Shown here in pieces: positions 17,574 to 25,165 of a DNA stretch of 64,000 nucleotides; within the stretch, counting starts at the first letter, position 1, and each line of letters opens with the position of its first letter. The stretch covers positions 1-64,000 of the forward strand of contig QUIQ01000002.1 of assembly GCA_003480165.1 (NCBI GenBank), given 5' to 3'. The position numbers were made by a program, and so were the translations under genes. The DNA is from Firmicutes bacterium AM41-11 (GTDB taxonomy: Bacteria; Bacillota_I; Bacilli_A; Erysipelotrichales; Erysipelotrichaceae). Below the pieces are notes generated by a model. It worked only from the letters and a program-made list of their open reading frames with translations, was not told the origin of the DNA and searched no databases.

Positions 17574-18210
17574 ACTTTATGTAATTTAACAGGAATTCAC
17601 TAGCGCCAATGATGATATACCTTTGGTTATCTACCATGGCTTTATAGGGCTTATTAACGACTAATATTTTTTGGATTTGATCGTTTAATTTGATAAATGG
17701 TCGAATTTCTCTGTCTTTTGTTTCCGAGTTTGAAACATCGGTTGATATTTGTATGTAGAATTTTCGTTCATTTTTTTGGGCAAAGAAGTCAATTTCATTG
17801 GCTTTTCGAATGGATTTTCCAGTTTTGTTTTTTTCGATTGTATCAAAGGTTCTAAAGTTTACCGTGTATCCATTGTATATGAGTTCGTTATAGACAATAT
17901 TCTCTAATAACTGTCTTTCATCTGGATACGCAAAATTGAGTTGTGCATTTCTTAAACCGGTATCTACAAAATAATATTTTCTTAAAGCGCCGATTTCTTT
18001 TTTGCCGCGAATATCATAACGTGTCGCTTCTTGTAGAATAAAAGCATCTTTGAAATAGGTTGTTTCAAATAATCCTTTCAAATATTGTTTCTTTGCATCT
18101 TCATCCGATAACACGGCAAGAGGCATTCCTCCATATTGCATATATTCATATAGAGCATCGGTTTTAGACCCTTTTTTGTAGAATTCTACACTTTTTCTGA
18201 TTAGAATCAT
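17572..18210 (-). pseudogene. Remnant of an AAA ATPase with DUF4143 domain
   Basis: 212 residues resembling only the C-terminal half of ATPases of the AAA_14/DUF4143 type (usually 400 or more residues). There is no Walker A or B. The piece YEYMQYGGMPLAVL...YLKGLFETTYFKD is joined directly to AFILQEATRYDIRGKK. In intact members these are separated by a stretch carrying a winged-helix, so there is also an internal deletion of perhaps 80 residues. The tail YYFVDTGLRNAQLNF, NELIYNGY and NEIDFFAQ is well kept. An in-frame but doubly deleted fossil of a chromosomal ATPase of unknown role. Confidence 0.75.
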
Positions 18211-18264
18211 ATTCTATGACGGGAATTTTACTGTTCATGTTACGAAATATAAGGGCTTTCATTA

Positions 18265-18293
18265 TTTAAAAAAGTGAACTAGTAGTTTATAAT
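18265..18293 (+). promoter_or_regulatory. Promoter of the branching enzyme gene
   Basis: TTTAAA (18265-18270), a 17-bp spacer, TATAAT (18288-18293). AAGGAG and ATG 18322 follow. Confidence 0.6.
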
Positions 18294-18321
18294 GGACGTA
18301 GAAATAAGGAGTATTTGGATT

Positions 18322-20154
18322 ATGTTGGATAATAAAGTAAAGGCTTTTTTTGAAGGAAGCGATATCACATCCTATCGATATTTTGGGGCACATGTAAGTA
18401 AGAATGGGGTGGATTTTAGAGTATATGCACCGCATGCGAAATCCATTGCCTTAGTTGGTACATTTAACGATTGGGATGGAGAAGCCAATCCGATGAAAAA
18501 AGATAAACATGGAATTTGGGAAGCTCATGTAAAGAATGCCAAGTTAGGAGATTCATATAAGTATCGTATTCATCAGGCAACGGATGAAATTGTTGATAAG
18601 ATGGATCCTTATGCCTTCTATAGTGAATTGCGTCCAAAGACGGCAAGTATTGTTGCGGATTTAACTTATAATAAGTGGACCGATGATAAGTGGATGGCCC
18701 AACGGAATAAAGGCTTTGATTCACCTGTGAATATTTATGAAATGCATGCGGGTTCTTGGAAGAAGGAAACCGATGATCCACAAGAATTTGTGAAGTACAA
18801 AGATATTGAAAAGGATTTAATTGCGCATTGTAAGAAGCACCACTTTACGCATGTAGAGATGATGCCACTTTGTGAATATCCGTTTGATGGCTCTTGGGGC
18901 TATCAATGTACAGGCTATTTTTCTAGCACATCGCGTTATGGAACGAATCAAGAATTGATGCATTTTGTCAATGCCCTACATAAAGCGGGAATTGGTATTA
19001 TTATGGACTTTGTGCCAGTGCACTTTGTCAAAGATAATTATGCCTTGGCAAAATTTGATGGTACGCCTTTGTATGAATACACCAAAGATGAAGATGCCCA
19101 TTCAGAATGGGGAACGTATAATTTCAATTTATGGAAAGAAGAAGTTCGTTCTTTCTTAATGAGTGCAGCGAATTTCTGGATCGATGTCTATCATTTTGAT
19201 GGTTTGCGAATGGATGCGATTTCGAATGCGATTTTCTGGCAAGGAAATAAGAATAATGGTGTCAATGAAGGGGCTTGCGATTTTATGAAGCGCATGAACT
19301 TTGAATTGAATAAAGCCCATGATGGTAAGATCATGTTGATTGCCGAAGATTCTACGGATTTCCCAAATGTCACAAAATCAACCTTAGATAATGGTTTAGG
19401 TTTTGATTATAAGTGGGATCTTGGCTGGATGAATGATACCTTGGATTACTGCAAGAAAGATCCAATTTACCGCCAATGGCATCACTATGATGTAACGTTC
19501 TCTATGGCGTATTTCTATTCCGAAAAATTTATCAATGTCTTCTCTCATGATGAAGTGGTTCACGGTAAGGCCACGATTGTGGATAAGATGTGGGGAAGTT
19601 ATGAAGATAAGTTCTCCCAGGCAAGAGCTGTATATACCTATATGTTTACCCATCCTGGTAAGAAGCTAAACTTTATGGGTAATGAAATTGGTCAATTGAG
19701 AGAATGGGATGAAACCAAGAGTTGTGACTGGTTCTTATTAGAGTATCCAATGCATGATGCGTTTAATCATATGTTCCAGGATTTAGGCAAATTGTATGTC
19801 GAAAATGATGCATTCTGGAAAGATGATTACAATCCTTGTTCTTTTGAATGGGTCAATGCGGATGATACCCAACACAATATGTTCTCGTATTTACGGAAAG
19901 GAACGAAAAAGGATTATTTGATTATCTTGAATTTCTCAACGAATCCATATGCCAAACAACAATTTGGGGTTGGCATTAGTGGGGAATATAAAGAAGTCTT
20001 GAATACCCAATGGGCGAAATATAATGGAAATCTTCCATCGGATACAGCCCAGAAGTGTCAGGCGGTTCGTCTTTCCCGAAATGGAAAACCATTTATGATT
20101 CAGTGTGATGTGCCTAGTTTAGGTGCCACAGTATTTGAAGTAGAGAAGTTGTAG
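18322..20154 (+). CDS. glgB: 1,4-alpha-glucan branching enzyme
   Basis: 610 residues from ATG 18322, preceded by AAGGAG; the longer frame from 18292 would start within the -10 box. An N-terminal CBM48 domain (FRVYAPHAKSIALVGTFNDW) precedes a GH13 barrel. The catalytic Asp is in FDGLRMDAIS, the acid Glu in LIAEDST, the transition-state Asp in FSHDEVVHGK. A C-terminal all-beta domain closes it. It forms alpha-1,6 branches in glycogen-like glucan. malQ lies 39 kb away; no other glycogen genes are nearby. Confidence 0.93.
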   Translation: MLDNKVKAFFEGSDITSYRYFGAHVSKNGVDFRVYAPHAKSIALVGTFNDWDGEANPMKKDKHGIWEAHVKNAKLGDSYKYRIHQATDEIVDKMDPYAFYSELRPKTASIVADLTYNKWTDDKWMAQRNKGFDSPVNIYEMHAGSWKKETDDPQEFVKYKDIEKDLIAHCKKHHFTHVEMMPLCEYPFDGSWGYQCTGYFSSTSRYGTNQELMHFVNALHKAGIGIIMDFVPVHFVKDNYALAKFDGTPLYEYTKDEDAHSEWGTYNFNLWKEEVRSFLMSAANFWIDVYHFDGLRMDAISNAIFWQGNKNNGVNEGACDFMKRMNFELNKAHDGKIMLIAEDSTDFPNVTKSTLDNGLGFDYKWDLGWMNDTLDYCKKDPIYRQWHHYDVTFSMAYFYSEKFINVFSHDEVVHGKATIVDKMWGSYEDKFSQARAVYTYMFTHPGKKLNFMGNEIGQLREWDETKSCDWFLLEYPMHDAFNHMFQDLGKLYVENDAFWKDDYNPCSFEWVNADDTQHNMFSYLRKGTKKDYLIILNFSTNPYAKQQFGVGISGEYKEVLNTQWAKYNGNLPSDTAQKCQAVRLSRNGKPFMIQCDVPSLGATVFEVEKL

Positions 20155-20173
20155 CAATACAACTTCTTTTTTT
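20145..20173 (+). terminator. Terminator of glgB
   Basis: GAAGTTGTA/TACAACTTC stem around a GCAA tetraloop and a seven-T tail. The glgB stop codon is inside the stem. Confidence 0.92.
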
Positions 20174-20181
20174 AGAGGACA

Positions 20182-20358
20182 TAAAAATGGCTTCTACTTG
20201 ATTCGCATTGAATGAAGTAGAAGCCTTTATATGATAAGTCTATTCATGATTACTCCTTTCTTTTCTTTCTTATTTTTGGCTAAAAGCTTAAGTTCCCATT
20301 GGTCTGTACCTTTCCTTTCTTTTAGATATTTCTTATGCCTTTTTCTATTTTCATTATA
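20182..20358 (-). ncRNA. Small transcript A with six-codon ORF and terminator
   Basis: On the reverse strand: CTGGGA (20381-20376), a 17-bp spacer, TATAAT (20358-20353) followed by GAAA; then about 100 nt of purine-rich leader; AAGGAG and a tiny ORF, MNRLII (20247-20227). One base after the stop comes an 11-bp hairpin GGCTTCTACTT/AAGTAGAAGCC (20225-20189) followed by ATTTTTA. The same layout and many of the same bases recur on the other strand at 21089-21320 (copy B). I know of no named family. It could be a regulatory RNA, a leader peptide or a sponge. Confidence 0.55.
20227..20247 (-). CDS. Six-codon ORF (MNRLII) of element A
   Basis: ATG AAT AGA CTT ATC ATA TAA, preceded by AAGGAGTAATC. 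The ribosome site, spacing and first three codons are identical to those of element B (MNRFIS), and silent or conservative changes fill the rest. This suggests selection for translation. Confidence 0.45.
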   Translation of the reverse strand: MNRLII

Positions 20359-20420
20359 GCTAAGCCTAGGCAAAATCCCAGCAAACTGGAAAAAGTGGTT
20401 CTATATGTGGGATTCTTGTG

Positions 20421-20426
20421 TATAAT
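20421..20426 (+). promoter_or_regulatory. -10 box of the methyltransferase gene, leaderless start
   Basis: TATAAT six bases before ATG 20433, with no ribosome binding site. Transcription would begin at or within a base or two of the A of the ATG. Confidence 0.5.
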
Positions 20427-20432
20427 TCTTGT

Positions 20433-21011
20433 ATGACACAATATTTTGAATGGGATCCAAGGTTGGATCAGAAGGCAGAAACGTTTACTTTTTCTTTAAA
20501 TGACAAAGATTATACGATGCAAAGTAATGCCGGGGTATTCTCAAAAGATAAACTGGATACTGGAACGCGTATTCTATTAGAAACTGTTTTAAAGAATGAA
20601 AAGCCATGTCAAAAGGTTTTAGACATGGGCTGTGGCATTGGTCCGGTTGGTGTAGTTTTAGCCAGTGAATGGGATTGTGCTCTAACGATGGTTGATGTGA
20701 ATCAAAAAGCGATAGAATGTGCCAAAGTAAATATGCGAAATATCCAAAAAGAAGCTACCTTTCTTTGTCAGGATGGGATCAAAGAAGGTATGTTTGATTG
20801 CATCTTATTAAATCCACCGATTCGTACCGGTAAAGCTGTGATCTACCGTTTATTTGATGAATGTATGGCGCATTGTTCGGGTTCTTTATGGATTGTGATT
20901 CGTAAACAACATGGCGCAGCTAGTGCCCAAAAGTATTTGGAACAAAACTATGCGGTGAAACGCATGGGAAAAGAGAAGGGTTTTTGGGTCTTCCAGATTC
21001 AAAATCGATAA
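20433..21011 (+). CDS. RsmC/RsmD-like class I SAM methyltransferase
   Basis: 192 residues from ATG 20433. The N-terminus MTQYFEWDP...FSLNDKDYTMQSNAGVFSKDKLDTGT is that of the small rRNA guanine-N2 methyltransferase-like proteins of Bacillota. The SAM motif is VLDMGCGIGPVG, the acidic loop VDVNQKAIECAK, and the catalytic NPPIRTGK (an NPP(F/Y/I) motif). It probably modifies rRNA or another nucleic acid. Its -10 box is six bases upstream, so the mRNA may be leaderless. It lies between two inverted small-RNA elements. Confidence 0.82.
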   Translation: MTQYFEWDPRLDQKAETFTFSLNDKDYTMQSNAGVFSKDKLDTGTRILLETVLKNEKPCQKVLDMGCGIGPVGVVLASEWDCALTMVDVNQKAIECAKVNMRNIQKEATFLCQDGIKEGMFDCILLNPPIRTGKAVIYRLFDECMAHCSGSLWIVIRKQHGAASAQKYLEQNYAVKRMGKEKGFWVFQIQNR

Positions 21012-21017
21012 AGAATT

Positions 21018-21044
21018 TCACACCATTTGGGTGTGATTTTTTTT
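21018..21044 (+). terminator. Terminator of the methyltransferase gene
   Basis: TCACACC/GGTGTGA stem with a five-base loop and eight Ts. Confidence 0.9.
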
Positions 21045-21088
21045 GAAATACAAAGTTTTCCATATTCTTAACCAAGTAGGCCAAATGA

Positions 21089-21320
21089 CTGGGATTCTTA
21101 GATTTGTCCGTTATAATGAAAGTACAAAAAGGAAAGATACTTAGGAAGAAGGTTGAGACCGATGTACAAGTAAATGGCTTATTTATTGAAACATACCGCA
21201 ATAAATAAGGGAAAAGAAAAGGGTATTTAAAATAAAGATGAGATAGAAGGGAGTAATCATGAATAGATTCATCTCATAACAGGTCCTTGCAGGAAGAAGA
21301 TGTTGGAGCAAGGACCTTTT
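21089..21320 (+). ncRNA. Small transcript B with six-codon ORF and terminator, upstream of abi
   Basis: CTGGGA (21089-21094), a 17-bp spacer, TATAAT (21112-21117) and GAAA, then about 140 nt. An internal helix CTTATTTATTG/CAATAAATAAG (about 21178-21208) can form. AAGGGAG and the ORF MNRFIS (21259-21279) follow, then GGTCCTTGC/GCAAGGACC (21282-21316) and TTTT. It matches element A in promoter, leader purines, an AGACC-R-ATG string, sORF and terminator layout. It ends about 70 bp before the Abi_2 gene. ncRNAs upstream of Abi_2-type genes are known, so it could act as RNA antitoxin; that is inference. Confidence 0.55.
21259..21279 (+). CDS. Six-codon ORF (MNRFIS) of element B
   Basis: ATG AAT AGA TTC ATC TCA TAA behind AAGGGAGTAATC. 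It is the counterpart of the MNRLII ORF in element A. Confidence 0.45.
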   Translation: MNRFIS

Positions 21321-21390
21321 ACTTTGCGTAAAATTATGCTGCGTTTATGGGCAGTTTTAGATTTTTGAATTTAGATAGGAGGTAAGTAAA

Positions 21391-22212
21391 ATGGCTGCAT
21401 ATAAACCAGCTAAAACTTTAGATGAACAAATTAAATATTTAAAAGAGAATAAAAAGGTTTGTTTTAATATTATCACTGAAAAGCAAGCTAAAGATATATT
21501 GTTTAGATATAACTATATTAATGTCATTACGCCGTTCAAACATCACTTTGCAAAACTTTCAAATAAAAATGAGGTTATCAAAGAAAATGGAAATCATGTA
21601 TATGAAAATGATGTTGAATTTAGTGAATATTATGAACTGTATAAAAGTGAAAGAGAAAAATATCCGACTATTTCAAAAAATATCATCTCGTTTGAAACCA
21701 TATTCAAATCAATTTTTTCCTATAGGATACTAACTATGTATACACTAGAATCAAAAGATGATGTTATTGGCTTTCTAGATGTAGTCAGGATAAGAATACC
21801 TAATAATAATCATTATAGTGATGAGCGTATTCATCATATGAACAAACATATTGATGAAATAAAAGACAATATCAATAACTATCATGATGTGTATTGCTTC
21901 TTTGATAGAATGTCTTTAGGCCAAACTTTGACGGTATATTGTGGCTTAGAATACAAAGAACAAGATAAAATTTTTAATGATTGTAAAAAAGCTGAAATTG
22001 ACTTTGGAGTGGATAAAACCCCAGATTTTATATCAAAGTTCTTTACTTTAATAGCAGTTCGTAATTGCGTGATGCATTGTAATAGTTTGGAAATATTGAT
22101 ACGTTTTTATAATCCAAAAACGAAGACTCTTCGTGATAGTACAAATAAGAAAAGATTTACAACTATGATTAAATATTTGAGTAAAGAAAAAGACTATACC
22201 GATATGGTATAG
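21391..22212 (+). CDS. Abi_2 (AbiD/AbiF-like) abortive infection protein
   Basis: 273 residues. The N-terminal family pattern (KTLDEQIKYLKENKKVCF, then ILFRYNYINVITPFK) and the C-terminal RNCVMH, an R-x4-H element of HEPN ribonucleases, point to Abi_2. Such proteins arrest or kill phage-infected cells, probably by cutting RNA. AGGAGGTAAG precedes the ATG. Upstream lies the small transcript B plus a short CTGC/GCAG hairpin with TTTT (about 21339-21358), a possible cognate antitoxin RNA. Bases are more AT-rich than in neighbouring housekeeping genes, which fits transfer. Confidence 0.82.
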   Translation: MAAYKPAKTLDEQIKYLKENKKVCFNIITEKQAKDILFRYNYINVITPFKHHFAKLSNKNEVIKENGNHVYENDVEFSEYYELYKSEREKYPTISKNIISFETIFKSIFSYRILTMYTLESKDDVIGFLDVVRIRIPNNNHYSDERIHHMNKHIDEIKDNINNYHDVYCFFDRMSLGQTLTVYCGLEYKEQDKIFNDCKKAEIDFGVDKTPDFISKFFTLIAVRNCVMHCNSLEILIRFYNPKTKTLRDSTNKKRFTTMIKYLSKEKDYTDMV

Positions 22213-22220
22213 TCTTTCTT
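22189..22220 (+). terminator. Terminator of the Abi_2 gene
   Basis: AAAGACTATACC/GGTATAGTCTTT stem with five-base loop; the abi stop codon lies in the 3' arm. The tail is CTT, so it is moderate. Confidence 0.65.
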
Positions 22221-22330
22221 CCGACCCTAGGTCAATTTACATCTGTATTCTAAATAGCATTTTGCGGATTGTCAATAAAAATATGGCTGCGTATTCTATC
22301 AAATTTTATGGTTCTTTACCTTTGTAAAAA

Positions 22331-22351
22331 AGCGAATCCCTGGGATTCGCT
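22331..22351 (-). terminator. Terminator of the tRNA-Ser gene
   Basis: The reverse strand reads AGCGAATCC, a three-base loop, GGATTCGCT and then TTTTT. Confidence 0.85.
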
Positions 22352-22362
22352 TGTGTGTAAGA

Positions 22363-22451
22363 TGGCGGAGACGGTGGGATTCGAACCCACGTGCCGGTTA
22401 AGACAACTCGATTTCGAGTCGAGCTCGTTATGACCACTTCGATACGTCTCC
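22363..22451 (-). tRNA. tRNA-Ser (anticodon CGA)
   Basis: 89 nt including an encoded CCA. The acceptor arm GGAGACG pairs with CGTCTCC. The anticodon stem CTCGA/TCGAG holds the loop CTCGAAA, giving anticodon CGA (codon UCG). A long variable arm (TTGTC...) and the T-arm GTGGG-TTCGAAT-CCCAC confirm a class II serine tRNA. Confidence 0.95.
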
Positions 22452-22496
22452 AGTGCATTTATTCTAGCATAATTAATAGCGGCTTACCAAAATGAA

Positions 22497-22525
22497 TTGA
22501 AATGAAGGGGCAGCTTTGGTATATT
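22497..22525 (+). promoter_or_regulatory. Promoter of the CDF gene, leaderless start
   Basis: TTGAAA (22497-22502), 17-bp spacer, TATATT (22520-22525), and then six bases to ATG 22532. The box lies inside the longest reading frame, which argues that the annotated start should be 22532 or 22535. No ribosome binding site precedes it. Confidence 0.6.
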
Positions 22526-22531
22526 TTGCCT

Positions 22532-23689
22532 ATGATGCAGTGGTTGATTTCAAAATTTAAAAAAGAATCCTATACTGAAAATGAGATGCGAAGTTTCGTT
22601 GGTCGCATTAGCGGCGTAGTCGCGATTTTTTTTAATCTCTTTTTATTTGCGATAAAGTTTGGAATTGGCTGGATTGTTCATTCAATTTCGATTCAAGCCG
22701 ATGGAATGAATAACCTAAGTGATGCCGCCAGCAATGTGTTATCGATTGTTTCTTTTCATATTGCTTCAAAGCCAGCGGATAAAGAACACCCGTATGGACA
22801 CCAGCGTTCGGAAATCTTGGCTTCTTTTTTAATGGCTATGTTGATAGCGTTATTGGGTGTGGAAATGTTTAAGGAGAGTATTAATAACATCCTTCATCCC
22901 CAAGCGATTGATTTTCGTTGGGTAACGATTGGTATCTTGTTGGTATCGATTTTAGTAAAAGTCTATATGTATTCTTACAATAATGCCTTGGCAAAAACGT
23001 ATTCTTCCTCTTTATTAAAAGCCGTAGCAGTTGATGCGATGAGCGATGTGATTGGAACTAGTGGAGTTCTAGTTTCCAGTATCTTATCCCCACTCTTGCA
23101 TTTTAACTTAGATGGATATATGGGTTTGGTTCTTTCTTTTGTGATTTTAAAGAATGCTTATGAATTATTAAAAGATACATCTTCTTCTTTGATTGGACGT
23201 GCACCGGATCCAGAAATGGTCAAAGATCTAGAGAAGATGGTTTTAAATCATGACTTGATTTTAGGGGTACATGATACGATGATTCACGATTATGGTCCGG
23301 GACGGATTTTTGCCAGTATTCATGTGGAAGTAGATGCCCATGATGACATCTTAAAGACCCATGATGTGATTGATAATATTGAACATGAAATCAAAGCAAA
23401 AGAGGGCATTGATTTAGTGATTCATATGGATCCAATTTTACTACAGGATCCAGTAACGGATGCCTTTAAGGCAAAGGTTAATAAAGCGATTCGGGAAATT
23501 GATCGTGGTTGGACTTTCCATGACTTCCGCGTCGTGAATGGACCGAGTCATTGTAACTTGGTTTTTGATTTGGTGGTTCCATTTGATGAAAAATACTCTT
23601 TAGATCAAATCAAAGATGCCATCAAAGCGCATATGGATACTAAACAAAAGGTCTATCTTTCAATTACGATTGACCATCCAATTGTTTAA
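22532..23689 (+). CDS. Cation diffusion facilitator transporter
   Basis: 385 residues, six membrane helices and a cytosolic domain. Metal-site residues are in QADGMNNLSDAASN (D-x3-D) in helix 2 and VDAMSDVIGT in helix 5; HPYGHQR is the family loop. The C-terminal domain (DLVIHMDPI) is followed by an extra segment, as in the longer CDFs. It exports divalent metals (Zn, Mn or Fe) by proton antiport. Start chosen at 22532 because the promoter overlaps the longer frame (22502). Substrate undetermined. Confidence 0.88.
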   Translation: MMQWLISKFKKESYTENEMRSFVGRISGVVAIFFNLFLFAIKFGIGWIVHSISIQADGMNNLSDAASNVLSIVSFHIASKPADKEHPYGHQRSEILASFLMAMLIALLGVEMFKESINNILHPQAIDFRWVTIGILLVSILVKVYMYSYNNALAKTYSSSLLKAVAVDAMSDVIGTSGVLVSSILSPLLHFNLDGYMGLVLSFVILKNAYELLKDTSSSLIGRAPDPEMVKDLEKMVLNHDLILGVHDTMIHDYGPGRIFASIHVEVDAHDDILKTHDVIDNIEHEIKAKEGIDLVIHMDPILLQDPVTDAFKAKVNKAIREIDRGWTFHDFRVVNGPSHCNLVFDLVVPFDEKYSLDQIKDAIKAHMDTKQKVYLSITIDHPIV

Positions 23690-23700
23690 AATAAACGTAA

Positions 23701-23733
23701 AAATAGCTTGTGTGATGCACACAAGCTATTATT
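23701..23733. terminator. Bidirectional terminator between the CDF gene and the split nuclease gene
   Basis: AATAGCTTGTGTG/CACACAAGCTATT with three-base loop; T-rich on both strands (ATTATT forward, TTTTT reverse). It closes two convergent genes. Confidence 0.85.
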
Positions 23734-24046
23734 CTAAATATGCATTGACTTGTTCTAAAGACAAATCAAGAATCTTTGCAATTTCTTCTGTAGAATAATA
23801 TGTCGACATATTTTGTATTACCTCTGTTCTTATTTCTAATACACCTTGCAGGAAGCCTTGGACATATTCTTCAATAAACTTTTCTTTAGCATCTTGGCCA
23901 TATCTTTTATCAATTTCATTTTCACAAACATACTTTTCCGCTTCATGGAAAACAGCACTTTTGGTGATTTCGGGAAATTCTTTTTCTAAGTCTTCCCAAG
24001 AAATCGTATCGAGTTTACTTTCACTTGGATTGTACATATCAATCAC
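23729..24046 (-). pseudogene. C-terminal part of a split Rpn/PD-(D/E)XK transposase-like gene
   Basis: 105 residues. It has an acidic helical body followed by a small HTH-like tail STEEIAKILDLSLEQVNAYLE, which is the usual ending of Rpn/PDDEXK family putative transposases. The matching N-terminal half lies at 24420-24995 on the same strand, with an IS21-like fragment between them. A ribosome-site-like GAGGTGAT and an ATG at 24037 could allow separate translation. Confidence 0.65.
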
Positions 24047-24419
24047 CTCATTTTTTATGTGTTTTCTTCCGAATTATTCAGTTCTGTCATTATTCTATTC
24101 CCAATTTTTGGTAAATATTCATTTTTCGGTAATAGAATGAAGTTGTTTACGAGTTACATCCATTGCCTTAAACTTTTTGTTAATGTCAGTGATAGTGCTA
24201 TTACCAATCGCATATCTTGTACGAATGTCGTTATAAGAGAAGCCGTCTCCTAACATTTCAAGAACACCAATAATTGTAGTGCTTTTCTGCATACAAAAAA
24301 ACTCCTTTCACTACAGTCAAACTATAGCATTAAGGAGGTCCTATTACACCGATTATCCGTCATGTTGCACCGATTCAAACGTCATTCGAAACCGGTATGA
24401 CCGCTAGAGGCGCACCGAA
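24047..24419 (-). mobile_element. Fragment of an IS21-like insertion sequence
   Basis: On the reverse strand, terminus-like DNA (about 24420-24310) with repeated TCGGTG and TGACG strings leads into a good ribosome site and a 57-residue ORF (24292-24119). Its HTH sequence (IIGVLEMLGDGFSYNDIRTRYAIG, split here for reading) is that of IS21-family IstA N-termini. The ORF stops early at TGA. The rest of istA, istB and the other end are gone. The fragment interrupts an Rpn-type gene whose two parts lie on both sides in the correct order. Confidence 0.7.
24119..24292 (-). pseudogene. Truncated IS21 IstA-like transposase N-terminus
   Basis: 57 residues starting MQKSTTIIGVLEML, behind AAAGGAG. It carries only the DNA-binding HTH, no DDE catalytic domain. 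Confidence 0.7.
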
Positions 24420-24995
24420 TTAGCCGCAAATTGCATCTTTGTCTTGACAATGCGTAAAATAGTAAATCAAACGTTCTTTTGTGTTCATCTCATTTAATGG
24501 TTTATTAAAGTTTACTTTGGGCATTTCAATGAAGATGATGCGACAAGGATCTTTTTCGCTACATAAAGGATATCCATCTTCTAAGCGATACTGAAAGTGG
24601 TTCTCAAAGGAAGAACGCGGATTGATTGTAAAGTTACAGAAGAAAAGTACGACCGTTGGTTTGATGTGCTTGAACAGTTTTCCTCTCATATCTTGTTCGG
24701 CGTGTACACGGGCTAGATAGTATTGGGCACGGAAAGGAATGGAGTCAGTGGTAGAAGCTGCCTGCATTTCCAGATTGACTTGGGTGTCATCATCAAATTC
24801 CACAAGTAGATTTAGACGGGCGTTTTTCATTTCTTCACTGGTAGTAATTAATTCTGGGTTCTTTACTTGCACTTTATGAATTTTCTGATTCAAAAAGACT
24901 TCAAGAATTCCTTTTAAAGCTTGATTGGCTTCTTTGGTGTCTTGCCCAAAGACAAATTTAAAAGCCAAATCATTTAACAAATTGGGTTTTGACAT
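24420..24995 (-). pseudogene. N-terminal part of a split Rpn/PD-(D/E)XK transposase-like gene
   Basis: 191 residues beginning MSKPNLLNDLAFKFVFGQ, the hallmark start of Rpn/PDDEXK family transposases. It contains the core NLLVEFDDDTQVNLEMQ with D and E/Q nuclease residues, then RAQYYLARVHAEQ. It stops at CG-TAA exactly where the IS21-like DNA begins, so the stop comes from the junction. The C-terminal part continues at 24046. The nuclease core is intact, so a truncated product might keep some activity. Confidence 0.78.
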
Positions 24996-25165
24996 ATTTG
25001 TCCTCTTTCTAGGAAATAGTTTCCATTCTTTAATACGACAAAACGGGAAAAAGGATCAAAATTTTCAACTTTTATTCTTATTGTTTTTTATTTGTGTACA
25101 TATGTTTAAAAATATGAGCAATTTTGGGAGAACTATGGTATTATACTTTGGTCGGAGGAGTAGAT

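Noticed and set aside
18464..18781. Reverse-strand ORF within glgB
   Set aside because: It is antisense to conserved GH13 coding, with no ribosome site or family pattern.
20182..21320. Flanking elements A and B as ends of a transposon (MITE or IS)
   Set aside because: The similarity is confined to promoter, sORF and layout; the terminator stems differ, and there are no terminal inverted repeats or target duplications visible.
22331..22451. Prophage attachment site at the tRNA-Ser gene
   Set aside because: No integrase, no phage genes and no second copy of the tRNA 3' end is visible in the window.
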